Shown here one piece after another: positions 7,894-17,557 of a DNA stretch of 47,700 bases; the stretch's first letter is position 1, and each line of letters starts with the position of its first letter. The stretch is from Shewanella sp. Its GTDB lineage: Bacteria; Pseudomonadota; Gammaproteobacteria; Enterobacterales; Shewanellaceae. The position numbers were made by a program, and so were the translations under genes. Location: contig JAJNAU010000011.1 of the NCBI GenBank assembly GCA_021462625.1, forward strand, positions 1 to 47,700, read 5' to 3'. Below the pieces are notes generated by a model that made no database searches, was not told the origin of the DNA, and saw only the letters and a list, made by a program, of their open reading frames with translations.

Positions 7894-9474
7894 ATGAAAC
7901 CTACTGAAAATCAGGGATGCACCAAGTTTCCCGACATTTTTACCCAAAAGCAGGCTATCAGCTATCACAGCGATCCCCTTAGCCTTTACCAGTATTTGTG
8001 TCATGACTCGGCCAATACCCTGCTGCTGGAATCGGCTGAAATTGCTACCAAGGATCATTTAAAAAGCCTGGTGATGACAGATGCGGCGCTGATGATAAGA
8101 GCCGATGGATACCAGCTGACCTTCAGCGCCCTGAGCGCCAACGGCATGGCGCTGCTCGCCCCGATCGCGGATTATTTTAACGGGGATGAATTTCCGGGTT
8201 CGGCCAAAACCCAGGCAGAAGCGACCCTGATGGTGACACTGGTGCGTCCATCCTGTGTTATGGATGAAGACTCTCGTCTCAAAGCCTGCTCGCCATTGGA
8301 AGGGCTCAGGATGCTGGTCAAAGAGATTGGCGGCGTCACTGCCTTTGAAGATCTGTTCCTCGGCGGCGTACTGGCCTACGATCTGATCGATACCGTTGAG
8401 CCACTGCCGCCAACCCAATCCGGTGCCAATCACTGCCCGGATTATCTTTTCTATCTGGCAGAAACCCTGTTGCTGATTGACCATCAACAGGCCAGCGCAC
8501 AGCTTATCACCCACGCCTTTACCCGGGATGATCTGGTACTTGGCAAGCTGGCTAACCGCACGGCAAACCTTATCAGTCTGGCCAAAGCTCACTGCCCCGC
8601 AGAAGCACTTAAGCCGGTTGATGCGCAGATAACGGTCAATGTCAGCGATACGGATTTCTGCCGCAAAGTCGATGCGCTGAAAGAGCATATTGTCGACGGC
8701 GATATTTTTCAGGTGGTGCCGTCACGTCGGTTCAGCCTGCCCTGCCCAAGCCCCCTTGGTGCCTACCGGGCGCTGCGCTCAAACAATCCCAGCCCCTATA
8801 TGTTTTATTTTCGCGGTCCGGACTTCACTTTGTTTGGCGCCTCACCGGAAAGTGCCCTCAAGTATGACGCCGCCAACAATCAGGTTGAGGTGTACCCCAT
8901 CGCAGGAACCCGCCCTCGGGGCAACGCGGCCGATGGCAGCATAGATGCCGATCTGGATTCACGCATAGAGCTTGAACTGCGACTAGATAAAAAGGAGTTG
9001 TCTGAGCATTTGATGCTGGTCGATCTGGCCCGCAACGACATCGCCCGTATTGCCCGCGCCGGCAGTCGCAAGGTGGCAGAGCTTTTAAAAGTCGACCGTT
9101 ACTCCCATGTGATGCATCTGGTCAGTCGGGTCACCGGCCAGTTGCGTGATGATCTCGATGCCCTGCATGCTTATCAGGCCTGTATGAATATGGGCACTTT
9201 GGTGGGCGCCCCCAAGGTGCGGGCCTCACAGCTGGTGCGTAAGTGTGAAGGCGAGCGCCGCGGCAGCTATGGCGGTGCCGTGGGTTACCTCAATGGCCTT
9301 GGCGATATGGACACCTGCATTGTTATCCGCAGCGCCTTTGTGGCGGATGGTATCGCCCACATTCAGGCTGGCGCAGGCGTGGTATTTGATTCAGTGCCAC
9401 AGCTGGAAGCCGATGAAACCCGCCACAAGGCCCAGGCTGTCATCAATGCCATTTTACAGGGAGGTGGCGCATGA
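7894..9474 (+). CDS. trpE: Anthranilate synthase component I TrpE
   Basis: Converts chorismate and ammonia (supplied by TrpG) to anthranilate, the first step of tryptophan synthesis. The 526 aa contain the tryptophan-binding feedback motifs LLES (44-47) and NPSPYMFYF (about 298-306), and the chorismate-binding signature in the C-terminal half (PIAGTRPRG, DLARND, MNMGTLVGAPKVRAS). Both regulatory motifs are intact, so feedback inhibition is expected. AGGAAAGA precedes the ATG. Its stop overlaps trpG (ATGA). Expression should be controlled by the upstream attenuator. Confidence 0.97.
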   Translation: MKPTENQGCTKFPDIFTQKQAISYHSDPLSLYQYLCHDSANTLLLESAEIATKDHLKSLVMTDAALMIRADGYQLTFSALSANGMALLAPIADYFNGDEFPGSAKTQAEATLMVTLVRPSCVMDEDSRLKACSPLEGLRMLVKEIGGVTAFEDLFLGGVLAYDLIDTVEPLPPTQSGANHCPDYLFYLAETLLLIDHQQASAQLITHAFTRDDLVLGKLANRTANLISLAKAHCPAEALKPVDAQITVNVSDTDFCRKVDALKEHIVDGDIFQVVPSRRFSLPCPSPLGAYRALRSNNPSPYMFYFRGPDFTLFGASPESALKYDAANNQVEVYPIAGTRPRGNAADGSIDADLDSRIELELRLDKKELSEHLMLVDLARNDIARIARAGSRKVAELLKVDRYSHVMHLVSRVTGQLRDDLDALHAYQACMNMGTLVGAPKVRASQLVRKCEGERRGSYGGAVGYLNGLGDMDTCIVIRSAFVADGIAHIQAGAGVVFDSVPQLEADETRHKAQAVINAILQGGGA

Positions 9475-10106
9475 AACTGTATCTCTTGGATAACTTCGAC
9501 TCTTTTACCTACAACCTAGTGGATCAATTCAGAAGCCTGGGCTGCGAAGTGGTGATCTATCGCAACGATATCGATGTGAACTTCTTGGCCGATAAATTAT
9601 TGTCAGAAACGGTTCCCACCGCGCTGGTGTTGTCCCCCGGACCAGGAGCCCCCCACGAAGCAGGCTGTATGATGCAACTGCTGGAGAAAGTGGCCGGGCA
9701 ACTTCCGATCCTGGGGATCTGCCTTGGCCATCAGGCCGTGGTCGAGCACTATGGCGGCAAAGTGGGCCGTGCCCCGACTGTAGTCCATGGCAAGAGCAGC
9801 AATGTGTATCACAACGGCAATCCTCTGTTTGCTCAGCTGCCATCGCCTTTGCCCGTCGCCCGCTATCACTCACTGGTGGCGACCGCCGTGCCGGAGTGTC
9901 TGGAGGTGATTGCCACCACCGATGCTGATAACGATTCACTGACTATGGCTATTTGCCACAAGCAGCACCCATCGGTGGGCTTTCAGTTCCATCCGGAGTC
10001 GATTCTGACCCCAGCCGGCAGTCGCCTGTTGGTGCAGACCTTGGCATATCTGAAAAGCCGTAGCCAACTCCAAGCCCAAGCCCAAGCCATGACAGGAGGT
10101 CAGTAA
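9471..10106 (+). CDS. trpG: Anthranilate synthase component II TrpG
   Basis: Class I glutamine amidotransferase subunit delivering ammonia to TrpE. The 211-aa protein has the triad Cys84 (GICLGHQ), His174 and Glu176 (FQFHPES), and the oxyanion motif SPGPGAP (55-61). It is a free-standing subunit, not fused to TrpD as in E. coli. It ends with a glutamine/alanine-rich tail. It overlaps trpE by 4 nt and trpD by 1 nt (TAATG). A folate-type PabA is excluded by its place inside the trp operon. Confidence 0.96.
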   Translation: MKLYLLDNFDSFTYNLVDQFRSLGCEVVIYRNDIDVNFLADKLLSETVPTALVLSPGPGAPHEAGCMMQLLEKVAGQLPILGICLGHQAVVEHYGGKVGRAPTVVHGKSSNVYHNGNPLFAQLPSPLPVARYHSLVATAVPECLEVIATTDADNDSLTMAICHKQHPSVGFQFHPESILTPAGSRLLVQTLAYLKSRSQLQAQAQAMTGGQ

Positions 10107-11167
10107 TGGCACAATCCCAGCAACGCCTTTTAGAGCAGCTGTTTCAGGGTCAGAGTCTGTCCCGTGGCGACAGCCAGGAGCTATTCACCTCGCTGGTGCG
10201 CGGCGAGATGACCCAGACCAATATGGCCGCCATGCTGATCGCCCTGAAAGTTCGCGGCGAAACCATAGATGAGATTACCGGTGCCGCTATTGCGCTTCGC
10301 CATGCAGCCAAAACTTTTCCCAAGCCAGCTGGAATAAACGGAGTGATTGATATCGTCGGTACCGGCGGCGATGGTTTCAACACCATCAATATCTCCACCA
10401 CCGCCTCCTTTGTAGCCGCAGCAGCGGGCGCCAAAGTGGCCAAGCATGGTAATCGCAGTGTCTCCAGCAAGTCAGGCTCCTCGGATCTGCTGGCCAGATT
10501 TGGTATCGATCTGACCATGCCCCCCCAGTCAGCTGCCGCTTGTCTTGAACAGCTGGGATTGTGCTTTCTATTTGCGCCCCATTACCACGCCGGCGTCAAA
10601 CATGCAGTGCCTGTGCGTCAGCAGCTTAAAACCCGAACTCTGTTCAATATCCTTGGCCCCCTTATCAATCCTGCCAGTCCGGACTTTATGCTGCTTGGAG
10701 TATACAGCCAGTCGCTGTTGATGCCGATTGCACAGACCCTCAAAGCGCTGGGGGTGAAGCGCGCCATGGTGGTACATGGCAGCGGGCTGGATGAAATCGC
10801 CCTGCACGGCGACACCAGCGTTGTCGAGTTCAAAGACGGTGCGCTTAAGGAATACACATTGACTCCTGCCGATTTCGGTGTACAGGGCGCCACCATTGCA
10901 GAGTTGGAAGGCGGTGAGCCAGAGCAGAATGCCGAAATCACCCGCGCCATTCTGCAGGGCCATGGCCTACCCGCGCACAGGGATGCGGTCGCTATCAATA
11001 CCGGCGCAGCCCTGTATTTAAGTGGATTGGCGCCCTGCCTGAAAACCGGCACCGCCCAGGCGCTGACGATACTGGAAAGCGGCAAAGGCTGGACATTACT
11101 GCAGCAACTGGCTGACGTCGGCGGCCAGGAACAACGCCAATCAGATGCTCAGGAGAAACAGGCATGA
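10106..11167 (+). CDS. trpD: Anthranilate phosphoribosyltransferase TrpD
   Basis: Transfers phosphoribose from PRPP to anthranilate. The 353-aa protein has the PRPP/Mg site GTGGDG (85-90), the KHGNRSVSSKSGSSDLL segment (about 112-128) and the NILGPLINPA motif (about 184-193). Full length for an unfused TrpD (about 340). Its start shares one nt with the trpG stop, and its stop overlaps trpCF by 4 nt, indicating translational coupling. Confidence 0.96.
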   Translation: MAQSQQRLLEQLFQGQSLSRGDSQELFTSLVRGEMTQTNMAAMLIALKVRGETIDEITGAAIALRHAAKTFPKPAGINGVIDIVGTGGDGFNTINISTTASFVAAAAGAKVAKHGNRSVSSKSGSSDLLARFGIDLTMPPQSAAACLEQLGLCFLFAPHYHAGVKHAVPVRQQLKTRTLFNILGPLINPASPDFMLLGVYSQSLLMPIAQTLKALGVKRAMVVHGSGLDEIALHGDTSVVEFKDGALKEYTLTPADFGVQGATIAELEGGEPEQNAEITRAILQGHGLPAHRDAVAINTGAALYLSGLAPCLKTGTAQALTILESGKGWTLLQQLADVGGQEQRQSDAQEKQA

Positions 11168-12555
11168 GCAATGTACTGACCAAAATTGTCAATAGCAAAA
11201 CCGCACACATCAAAGCGCTCAAACAGCGCTTTGGTGAGCAGCTTGCGCCGCAGCTGTCAGAGCGCAGTCTGTATGACGCCCTGGCCAAGCCGGAAGCCGG
11301 CTTTATTCTGGAGTGTAAAAAGGCCAGTCCATCCAAAGGGCTTATCCGCGCCGATTTTGATATTGCCGATATTGCCTCAGTCTATCGCCGCCATGCCAGT
11401 GCCATCTCGGTACTGACCGATGAAGCCTTTTTTCAGGGCGATATGGCCTATATTCCTCAGGTTAAATCCCGGGTACATCAGCCTATCCTGTGCAAAGACT
11501 TCTTCGTCAGTCCCTATCAGGTGCAACTGGCAGCCCATCAAGGCGCTGATGCCATTTTGCTGATGCTGTCAGTACTGGATGATGCGCAATACCAGGAGCT
11601 GGCAAGCGAGGCCGCTAAGTACCGGCTGGATATCCTCACCGAAGTGAGCAATGAGGATGAACTGGATCGCGCCATCGCGCTGGAGGCGCGGATTATCGGC
11701 ATCAATAACCGCAACCTGCGAGATTTGAGTACAGTTCTGGCCACCACAGAGACACTCGCGCCACGCATCCCCGCCGACACACTGGTGATCAGTGAATCAG
11801 GAATTTATAGCCATCAGGATGTACGCCGTTTAAGCCCACTGGTTGCCGGTTTTCTGGTAGGCAGTTCACTGATGGCTCAGGAAGAACTGGATCTGGCCTG
11901 TCGCAGGCTTATCCACGGTGAACACAAGGTCTGTGGCCTGACCCGTATTCAGGACATGCAAACCGCGGCTCAAGCCGGGGCGGTGTACGGCGGCATGATT
12001 TTCGCTGAGCACTCCAAACGTAAACTGACGTTGAAGCAGGCCAAAGTAATAGCCACTGCCAACAGCAAAGCCGCACAAAAGCTCGCGCTGGTTGGTGTGT
12101 TCGTCAATCAACCCCCCGAGGTGATTGCCAGCTATACCAGTGAGCTTGGTCTTGGCGCCGTACAACTGCATGGCCAGGAAAGCGCTGCAGAAATTACCCG
12201 TATCAGAGCGATGTTGCCAGATGGCATTCAAATCTGGAAAGCTATCGCCGTGGAAGTGGCTACTGGCAATACGGCCAAAATCAGCAATGAGCTTATCGCC
12301 GTCGTTGATCGCCTGCTGTACGACAGCAAGGACGAGCTGAGTTTTGGCGGTAGCGGCGAAGTCTTCAACTGGCAACAACAGTTGCCAAACAAGTCATCCG
12401 CCATGCTGGCCGGCGGCCTGAATGCCGATAACGCCAAAGCCGCCGACAATGCCGGGTTTCTTGCACTGGACTTTAACTCAGGGCTGGAAGATAGCCCAGG
12501 TATCAAACAAGCCAATTTGGTTGAACAGGCATTCACCCGCCTCAGACAGTATTAA
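11164..12555 (+). CDS. trpCF: Bifunctional indole-3-glycerol-phosphate synthase / phosphoribosylanthranilate isomerase TrpCF
   Basis: Two fused TIM barrels carrying out consecutive steps: isomerisation of phosphoribosylanthranilate (TrpF) and ring closure to indoleglycerol phosphate (TrpC). The TrpC half (about 1-255) shows ECKKASPSKGLIR (50-62) with the substrate-binding Lys, CKDFF, and ISESGIYS. The TrpF half begins at about 256 with VCGLTRIQD, where the catalytic Cys is expected, and contains VQLHGQES and AGGLNADN. The 463-aa length fits the enterobacterial/Shewanella fusion. It is 15 nt upstream of trpB. Confidence 0.96.
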   Translation: MSNVLTKIVNSKTAHIKALKQRFGEQLAPQLSERSLYDALAKPEAGFILECKKASPSKGLIRADFDIADIASVYRRHASAISVLTDEAFFQGDMAYIPQVKSRVHQPILCKDFFVSPYQVQLAAHQGADAILLMLSVLDDAQYQELASEAAKYRLDILTEVSNEDELDRAIALEARIIGINNRNLRDLSTVLATTETLAPRIPADTLVISESGIYSHQDVRRLSPLVAGFLVGSSLMAQEELDLACRRLIHGEHKVCGLTRIQDMQTAAQAGAVYGGMIFAEHSKRKLTLKQAKVIATANSKAAQKLALVGVFVNQPPEVIASYTSELGLGAVQLHGQESAAEITRIRAMLPDGIQIWKAIAVEVATGNTAKISNELIAVVDRLLYDSKDELSFGGSGEVFNWQQQLPNKSSAMLAGGLNADNAKAADNAGFLALDFNSGLEDSPGIKQANLVEQAFTRLRQY

Positions 12556-12570
12556 ACAGAAGGAAGTAAC

Positions 12571-13779
12571 ATGAGCCATTTTAAACTGGATGCCTATTTT
12601 GGCGACTACGGTGGCGCCTTCGTGCCGCAAATTCTGATGCCGGCGCTGGTGCAGCTGGAGCAGGCCTTTATCGACGCCATGGCGGACGACGACTTCAAGG
12701 CTGAGTTTGTCGATCTGTTGAAGAATTATGCCGGTCGTCCAACGGCTCTGACCCTGACTAAGAACTTAAGCCCCAACCCACTGGCTAAAATTTACCTGAA
12801 GAGGGAAGATCTGCTGCACGGCGGTGCCCACAAAACCAATCAGGTACTGGGTCAGGCGCTGCTGGCCAAGCGTATGGGCAAAAAAGAAATTATTGCCGAA
12901 ACCGGCGCCGGTCAGCATGGCGTGGCCACCGCGCTGGCCTGTGCCCTTTTGGGGCTCAAATGCCGTGTGTATATGGGTGCCAAGGATGTTGAGCGTCAGT
13001 CCCCCAATGTGTTTCGCATGAAGTTGATGGGTGCAGAAGTCATTCCTGTACACTCAGGCTCAGCCACCCTGAAAGATGCCTGTAACGAGGCACTTCGAGA
13101 CTGGTCAGCCAGTTACGACAGTGCCCACTATCTGCTAGGCACTGCGGCCGGTCCGCATCCCTTTCCGACTATTGTACGGGAGTTCCAGCAGGTGATCGGC
13201 GAAGAAACCAAAAAGCAAATTGTTGAGAAGGAAGGCCGTCTGCCGGATGCGGTCATCGCCTGTGTCGGCGGCGGCTCGAACGCCATCGGCATATTTACCG
13301 ACTTTATTGATGAAACCTCAGTGGCACTTATCGGTGTTGAGCCGGCCGGTAAAGGGATAGATACCGAGATGCACGGCGCGCCGCTGCATCATGGTAAAAC
13401 AGGCATCTTCTTTGGCATGAAAGCGCCGCTGATGCAGGATGAAGATGGCCAGATTGAAGAGTCCTATTCCATCTCTGCCGGTCTGGATTTCCCCTCCGTT
13501 GGCCCACAACATGCCCATCTGCACGCCACTGGCCGCGCCCAATATGGCTCGGCGACTGACGATGAAGCGCTGGCCGCTTTCCAACTGCTTGCGCGCTCTG
13601 AGGGGATTATCCCGGCACTGGAGTCTGCCCACGCACTGGCCTATGCCATCGAGCTTGCCAAAAAAGCAACCAAAGAAACCCTGCTGGTGGTTAACCTGTC
13701 CGGTCGGGGTGATAAAGATATCTTTACCGTATCGGACATTCTGGCCGAGCAGGCACTGCAGCGCCAAGACGCCCAATAA
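12571..13779 (+). CDS. trpB: Tryptophan synthase beta chain TrpB
   Basis: PLP enzyme that condenses indole with serine to tryptophan in the alpha2-beta2 complex. The 402 aa contain the PLP lysine in GGAHKTNQ (Lys88), the phosphate-binding GGGSNAIG (about 232-239), and ETGAGQHG (about 110-117). AGAAGGAAG precedes the start. Length and sequence are those of a standard TrpB1, not the TrpB2 type. It lies 18 nt upstream of trpA. Confidence 0.97.
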   Translation: MSHFKLDAYFGDYGGAFVPQILMPALVQLEQAFIDAMADDDFKAEFVDLLKNYAGRPTALTLTKNLSPNPLAKIYLKREDLLHGGAHKTNQVLGQALLAKRMGKKEIIAETGAGQHGVATALACALLGLKCRVYMGAKDVERQSPNVFRMKLMGAEVIPVHSGSATLKDACNEALRDWSASYDSAHYLLGTAAGPHPFPTIVREFQQVIGEETKKQIVEKEGRLPDAVIACVGGGSNAIGIFTDFIDETSVALIGVEPAGKGIDTEMHGAPLHHGKTGIFFGMKAPLMQDEDGQIEESYSISAGLDFPSVGPQHAHLHATGRAQYGSATDDEALAAFQLLARSEGIIPALESAHALAYAIELAKKATKETLLVVNLSGRGDKDIFTVSDILAEQALQRQDAQ

Positions 13780-13797
13780 GACAGACAGGAGCAGATC

Positions 13798-14598
13798 ATG
13801 ACACGTTACCAAACTACTTTTGTCCGCCTGAGCGCAGAGCAGCGCGGCGCCTTTGTGCCCTTTGTGACCCTGGGCGACCCAAGCCCTGAGCTGTCACTGG
13901 CAATTATCGATACTCTGGCGCAGCACGGCGCCGATGCGCTGGAGCTGGGTTTCCCGTTCTCCGACCCCCTGGCGGACGGCCCTGTTATTCAAGGCGCCAA
14001 TTTGCGTGCCCGCAGCTCGGGCACCACACCAGCTGTATGCTTTGATATGCTCACCCAGGTGCGCGCCAAATACCCGCAACTGCCCATTGGCCTGTTGGTC
14101 TACGCCAACCTGGTGTATGCCAACGGCATAGATAACTTCTACGCCAAAGCCCGGGATTCCGGGGTGGACTCAGTGCTTATCGCCGATGTGCCTGTTGAAG
14201 AAGCAGCACCTTTTATCGCCTCTGCCAAAGCCCATGGCATTGCACCTATCTTCATTGCGCCGCCTAATGCAGGCAACGCCACCCTAAAACGGGTCAGTGA
14301 AGCCGGCAGTGGCTATACCTATCTACTGTCCCGTGCCGGTGTTACCGGCACTGATACCAAAGCTGGCATGCCGGTGGATCAGGTACTCAGCACCCTTAAA
14401 GAATTCAGCGCCCCACCGCCACTGCTGGGTTTTGGGATCAGCAGCCCTGAGCAGGTGCGTGCGGCCATAAACTCAGGCGCAGCCGGTGCCATCTCAGGCT
14501 CAGCCGTAGTGAAGATTATTGAGCAGCATCTGCATGAGCCACAGGTGATGCTGGCCAGACTGGCTGATTTTACTGCGGCGATGAAAGCTGCAAGCTAA
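13798..14598 (+). CDS. trpA: Tryptophan synthase alpha chain TrpA
   Basis: Cleaves indoleglycerol phosphate to indole, which tunnels to TrpB. The 266-aa TIM barrel contains [15 protein letters not shown] (48-62) with catalytic Glu49 and Asp60, and the phosphate-binding GFGISSPEQ (about 213-221) and AISGSA. AGGAGCAG lies just before the ATG. Last gene of the operon; a bidirectional terminator follows after 10 nt. Confidence 0.97.
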   Translation: MTRYQTTFVRLSAEQRGAFVPFVTLGDPSPELSLAIIDTLAQHGADALELGFPFSDPLADGPVIQGANLRARSSGTTPAVCFDMLTQVRAKYPQLPIGLLVYANLVYANGIDNFYAKARDSGVDSVLIADVPVEEAAPFIASAKAHGIAPIFIAPPNAGNATLKRVSEAGSGYTYLLSRAGVTGTDTKAGMPVDQVLSTLKEFSAPPPLLGFGISSPEQVRAAINSGAAGAISGSAVVKIIEQHLHEPQVMLARLADFTAAMKAAS

Positions 14599-14608
14599 GC
14601 CGGGCCTT

Positions 14609-14650
14609 AGCCAAAAAAAAAGAAGGTCAGTGACCTTCCTTTTTTTGGCT
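14609..14650. terminator. Bidirectional terminator between trpA and gabT
   Basis: AGCC plus an A run, GAAGGTCA and its complement TGACCTTC, then a T run and GGCT: a long hairpin with T tracts in both directions. It can end the trp operon (+) and the long polyamine/GABA transcript (-). Between it and gabT, CGCTGATGGCT occurs twice (around 14668 and 14689), of unknown meaning. Confidence 0.9.
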
Positions 14651-14757
14651 GTCGCTACTCAATCGGGCGCTGATGGCTCTATCCCCAACGCTGATGGCTC
14701 ATTCTTTAGCGTCCGCGCGGCTTAGCTTACCCGCTGAGGGGATCGAGCTTGCAAACC

Positions 14758-16038
14758 TTACACTGAGTCGGGCAGCAAGTTGAAGCACTCGGCCATAATA
14801 TCGATGCCCCTTGCCAGCTGTTCATCACTCACCGTCAGTGGCACCAGCACCCGCAGCACATTGCCGTAGGTACCACAGGAGAGCAGGATAAGCCCACGCT
14901 CCCGGGCTAGCCTCAGCATGGCAGCACAATACTCAGGCTTGGGCACACCGTCTTGAATAAGTTCGATAGCAATCATTGCCCCCAGGCCACGCACATCGGC
15001 AATAAAACTATGCTTATCAGCCAAGGCATTGAATGCCGATTTCAGGGTTTCGCCAATGGCACTGGCTTTGGCAAGCAACTGCTCCTGCTCAAACACCTCG
15101 AACACGGCCAGCGCTGCGGCGCAGGCCAGCGGGTTACCAGCATAGGTGCCACCGAGGCCGCCCGGGGAGATGGCATCCATCACCTCTGCTCGGCCGGTAA
15201 TGCCCGACAGCGGGAAGCCCCCGGCAATCGACTTGGCAAAGGTGGTGATATCGGCAACCACGCCCGTCTGTTCCATTGCAAAGAAAGTACCTGTACGGCC
15301 GGCACCGCTTTGTACCTCATCGGCAATCAACACGATGCCTTCGCGATCACACAGCTGACGCAGACGCTTCAGAAAGGCAGGAGATGCAGCGTAAAAGCCG
15401 CCCTCGCCCTGCACGGGCTCCAGGATAATGGCCGCGATATCACAGGGCTCAGCATCGTTTTTAAAGATGCGTTCAATGGACGCCATCGCATCATCTTCTG
15501 TTACGCCATGCAGCTCACAGGGATACTCGGCACGGAATACATTGGCCTGCATCAGCCCTAAACCCTTGCTATAGGGTGCCACCTTACCGGTCAGGGCAAG
15601 CGCCGCCATAGTGCGACCATGAAAGCCCGAAGTGAAGGCAATAACACCGGTACGTTTGGTATAGGCTCGGGCAACTTTGATGGCGTTTTCCACGGCCTCA
15701 GAGCCACTGGCGAACAGCGCCGATTTCTTGGCAAAGTCACCGGGCACCAGCGCATTGAGTTTTTCACACACTTCGATATAGCTTTCATAACCCAACACCA
15801 TGAAACAGGTATGGGAAAACTTATCCAGCTGCTCACTCACCGCCTGTTTGACTTTGGGATGCAAATGCCCAGTATTGAGCACGGCAATGCCACCGGCAAA
15901 GTCGATATACTCGCGCCCTTCGACATCCCATACACTGGCATTTTCCGCACGCTCGGTAAATACCGGGTGGATTTGCCCGACACCATTGGCCACCGCAGCG
16001 GCTCGGCGGGCCATCATAGCTTCATTGGTTTTGCTCAT
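14758..16038 (-). CDS. gabT: 4-aminobutyrate aminotransferase GabT
   Basis: Class III PLP aminotransferase converting GABA and 2-oxoglutarate to succinate semialdehyde and glutamate. At 426 aa it is the same length as E. coli GabT. Seen: the PLP lysine in TFAKSIAGG (Lys269), LIADEVQSGAGRTG with Asp240, SGSEAVENAIKVARA (about 111-125), and EPVQGEGGF. It lies 21 nt after gabD and is the last gene of the minus-strand polyamine series, so it performs the step after PuuD releases GABA. PuuE has the same activity; the gabD neighbour favours the GabT name. Confidence 0.92.
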   Translation of the reverse strand: MSKTNEAMMARRAAAVANGVGQIHPVFTERAENASVWDVEGREYIDFAGGIAVLNTGHLHPKVKQAVSEQLDKFSHTCFMVLGYESYIEVCEKLNALVPGDFAKKSALFASGSEAVENAIKVARAYTKRTGVIAFTSGFHGRTMAALALTGKVAPYSKGLGLMQANVFRAEYPCELHGVTEDDAMASIERIFKNDAEPCDIAAIILEPVQGEGGFYAASPAFLKRLRQLCDREGIVLIADEVQSGAGRTGTFFAMEQTGVVADITTFAKSIAGGFPLSGITGRAEVMDAISPGGLGGTYAGNPLACAAALAVFEVFEQEQLLAKASAIGETLKSAFNALADKHSFIADVRGLGAMIAIELIQDGVPKPEYCAAMLRLARERGLILLSCGTYGNVLRVLVPLTVSDEQLARGIDIMAECFNLLPDSV

Positions 16039-16059
16039 ACTGACTCCCTTAAAGGCAGG

Positions 16060-17502
16060 TTACACCGACAGGCAGATATATTTGATTTCCACATACTCAT
16101 CCATGCCGTACTTAGAGCCTTCACGGCCAAGGCCGGATGATTTCATACCACCAAAGGGTGCAACCTCTGTGGAGATAAGCCCGGTATTGACGCCAACCAT
16201 GCCGTACTCCAGCGCCTCGGCGACCTTCCAGACACGCGAAATATCCCGGCCATAGAAATAGGCCGCCAAACCAAATTCAGTATCATTGGCCTGACGGATG
16301 ACATCGTCCACTTCAGAAAAGCGAAACAAGGGCGCAAGCGGGCCAAAAGTCTCTTCCCGGGCGACATTCATATCCGCCGTAACATTGGTGAGAATGGCGG
16401 GCTCCATAAAATTGCCACCCAGATGGGCACCACCTTCCACCAGAGTCGCCCCTTTCTCCAGCGCATCCTGCAGATGACTCTGAACCTTCTCTAGCGCAGC
16501 CTGATTAATCAGCGGCCCGGTGGTTACGCCCGGGTCAACGCCATTGCCTACACTGAGTTTGCTCATCGCCGCTGTCAACTTGGCGGCAAAGGCATCATAA
16601 ACCTCGTCCTGCACATAGATACGGTTGGCGCACACACAGGTTTGCCCGGCATTACGGAACTTGGAGATCATGGCACCTTCCACCGCAGCATCCAGATCGG
16701 CATCGTTAAACACAATAAACGGTGCGTTACCACCCAGCTCCAGTGACAGTTTCTTCAGTGTCGGGGCACACTGCTGCATCAGCTTGATGCCCACGCCGCT
16801 TGAACCGGTGAAAGACAGCTTACGAACCACAGGGTTTTCGCACAGTTCATTGCCTATCGCCACCGCATCACCGGTGATCACACTGAATACCCCGGCTGGA
16901 ATACCTGCCTGCTGTGCAAGCTCTGCCAGCGCCAGTGCAGTAAAAGGCGTCTGCGGAGCAGGTTTGACTATCATGGTACAACCTGCGGCCAGCGCAGGGC
17001 CAGCTTTGCGGGTAATCATGGCCGCCGGGAAGTTCCAGGGCGTAATCGCCGCCGTCACACCGACCGGCTGTTTGATAACCATGATGCGCTTGTCACCCTG
17101 ATGTCCGGGTATGGTATCCCCATAAATCCGCTTGGCTTCTTCGGCGAACCATTCGATAAAAGAAGCCGCATAGGCCACTTCACCTTTGGCTTCAGCCAGT
17201 GGCTTGCCTTGCTCGGTGGTCATCAGCAGCGCCAGATCATCGGCATGCTCCAGTATCAATTCAAACCAGCGGCGTAACTTGACACCACGCTCTTTGGCCG
17301 TCAATGCTCGCCATCCAGGCAATGCTGCCTGAGCAGCTTCAATCGCCCGGCGGGTTTCCCCACGCCCCATCATGGGCACTCTGGCAATCGCCTGCCCGGT
17401 TGCCGGGTTGACGATGACCACCCGCTCACCGCTGATCGCATCACACCACTGACCGTCGATAAGGCACTGGGTTTTCAACAGAGATGGACATTCAAGCTGC
17501 AC
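16060..17502 (-). CDS. gabD: NADP-type succinate-semialdehyde dehydrogenase GabD
   Basis: Oxidises succinate semialdehyde to succinate. It has the aldehyde dehydrogenase motifs PWNFPAAMITRK, LELGGNAPF (general base Glu) and GQTCVC (nucleophilic Cys), and is near-identical in layout to E. coli GabD (482 aa). The frame opens at 17553, but GTG at 17502 is preferred: AAGGAG lies at 17509-17514 with a 6-nt spacer and it gives 480 aa. The ATG at 17553 would add 17 unaligned residues. It is followed by gabT (21 nt). Confidence 0.92.
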   Translation of the reverse strand: MQLECPSLLKTQCLIDGQWCDAISGERVVIVNPATGQAIARVPMMGRGETRRAIEAAQAALPGWRALTAKERGVKLRRWFELILEHADDLALLMTTEQGKPLAEAKGEVAYAASFIEWFAEEAKRIYGDTIPGHQGDKRIMVIKQPVGVTAAITPWNFPAAMITRKAGPALAAGCTMIVKPAPQTPFTALALAELAQQAGIPAGVFSVITGDAVAIGNELCENPVVRKLSFTGSSGVGIKLMQQCAPTLKKLSLELGGNAPFIVFNDADLDAAVEGAMISKFRNAGQTCVCANRIYVQDEVYDAFAAKLTAAMSKLSVGNGVDPGVTTGPLINQAALEKVQSHLQDALEKGATLVEGGAHLGGNFMEPAILTNVTADMNVAREETFGPLAPLFRFSEVDDVIRQANDTEFGLAAYFYGRDISRVWKVAEALEYGMVGVNTGLISTEVAPFGGMKSSGLGREGSKYGMDEYVEIKYICLSV

Positions 17503-17508
17503 AACTGA

Positions 17509-17514
17509 CTCCTT
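17509..17514 (-). promoter_or_regulatory. Ribosome binding site deciding the gabD GTG start
   Basis: AAGGAG on the minus strand, 6 nt before the GTG at 17500-17502. It supports the shorter GabD reading over the upstream ATG. Confidence 0.7.
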
Positions 17515-17557
17515 TTCCCCGGGCGGTAACAACGAACTCCGTCCCTGATTCATTAGA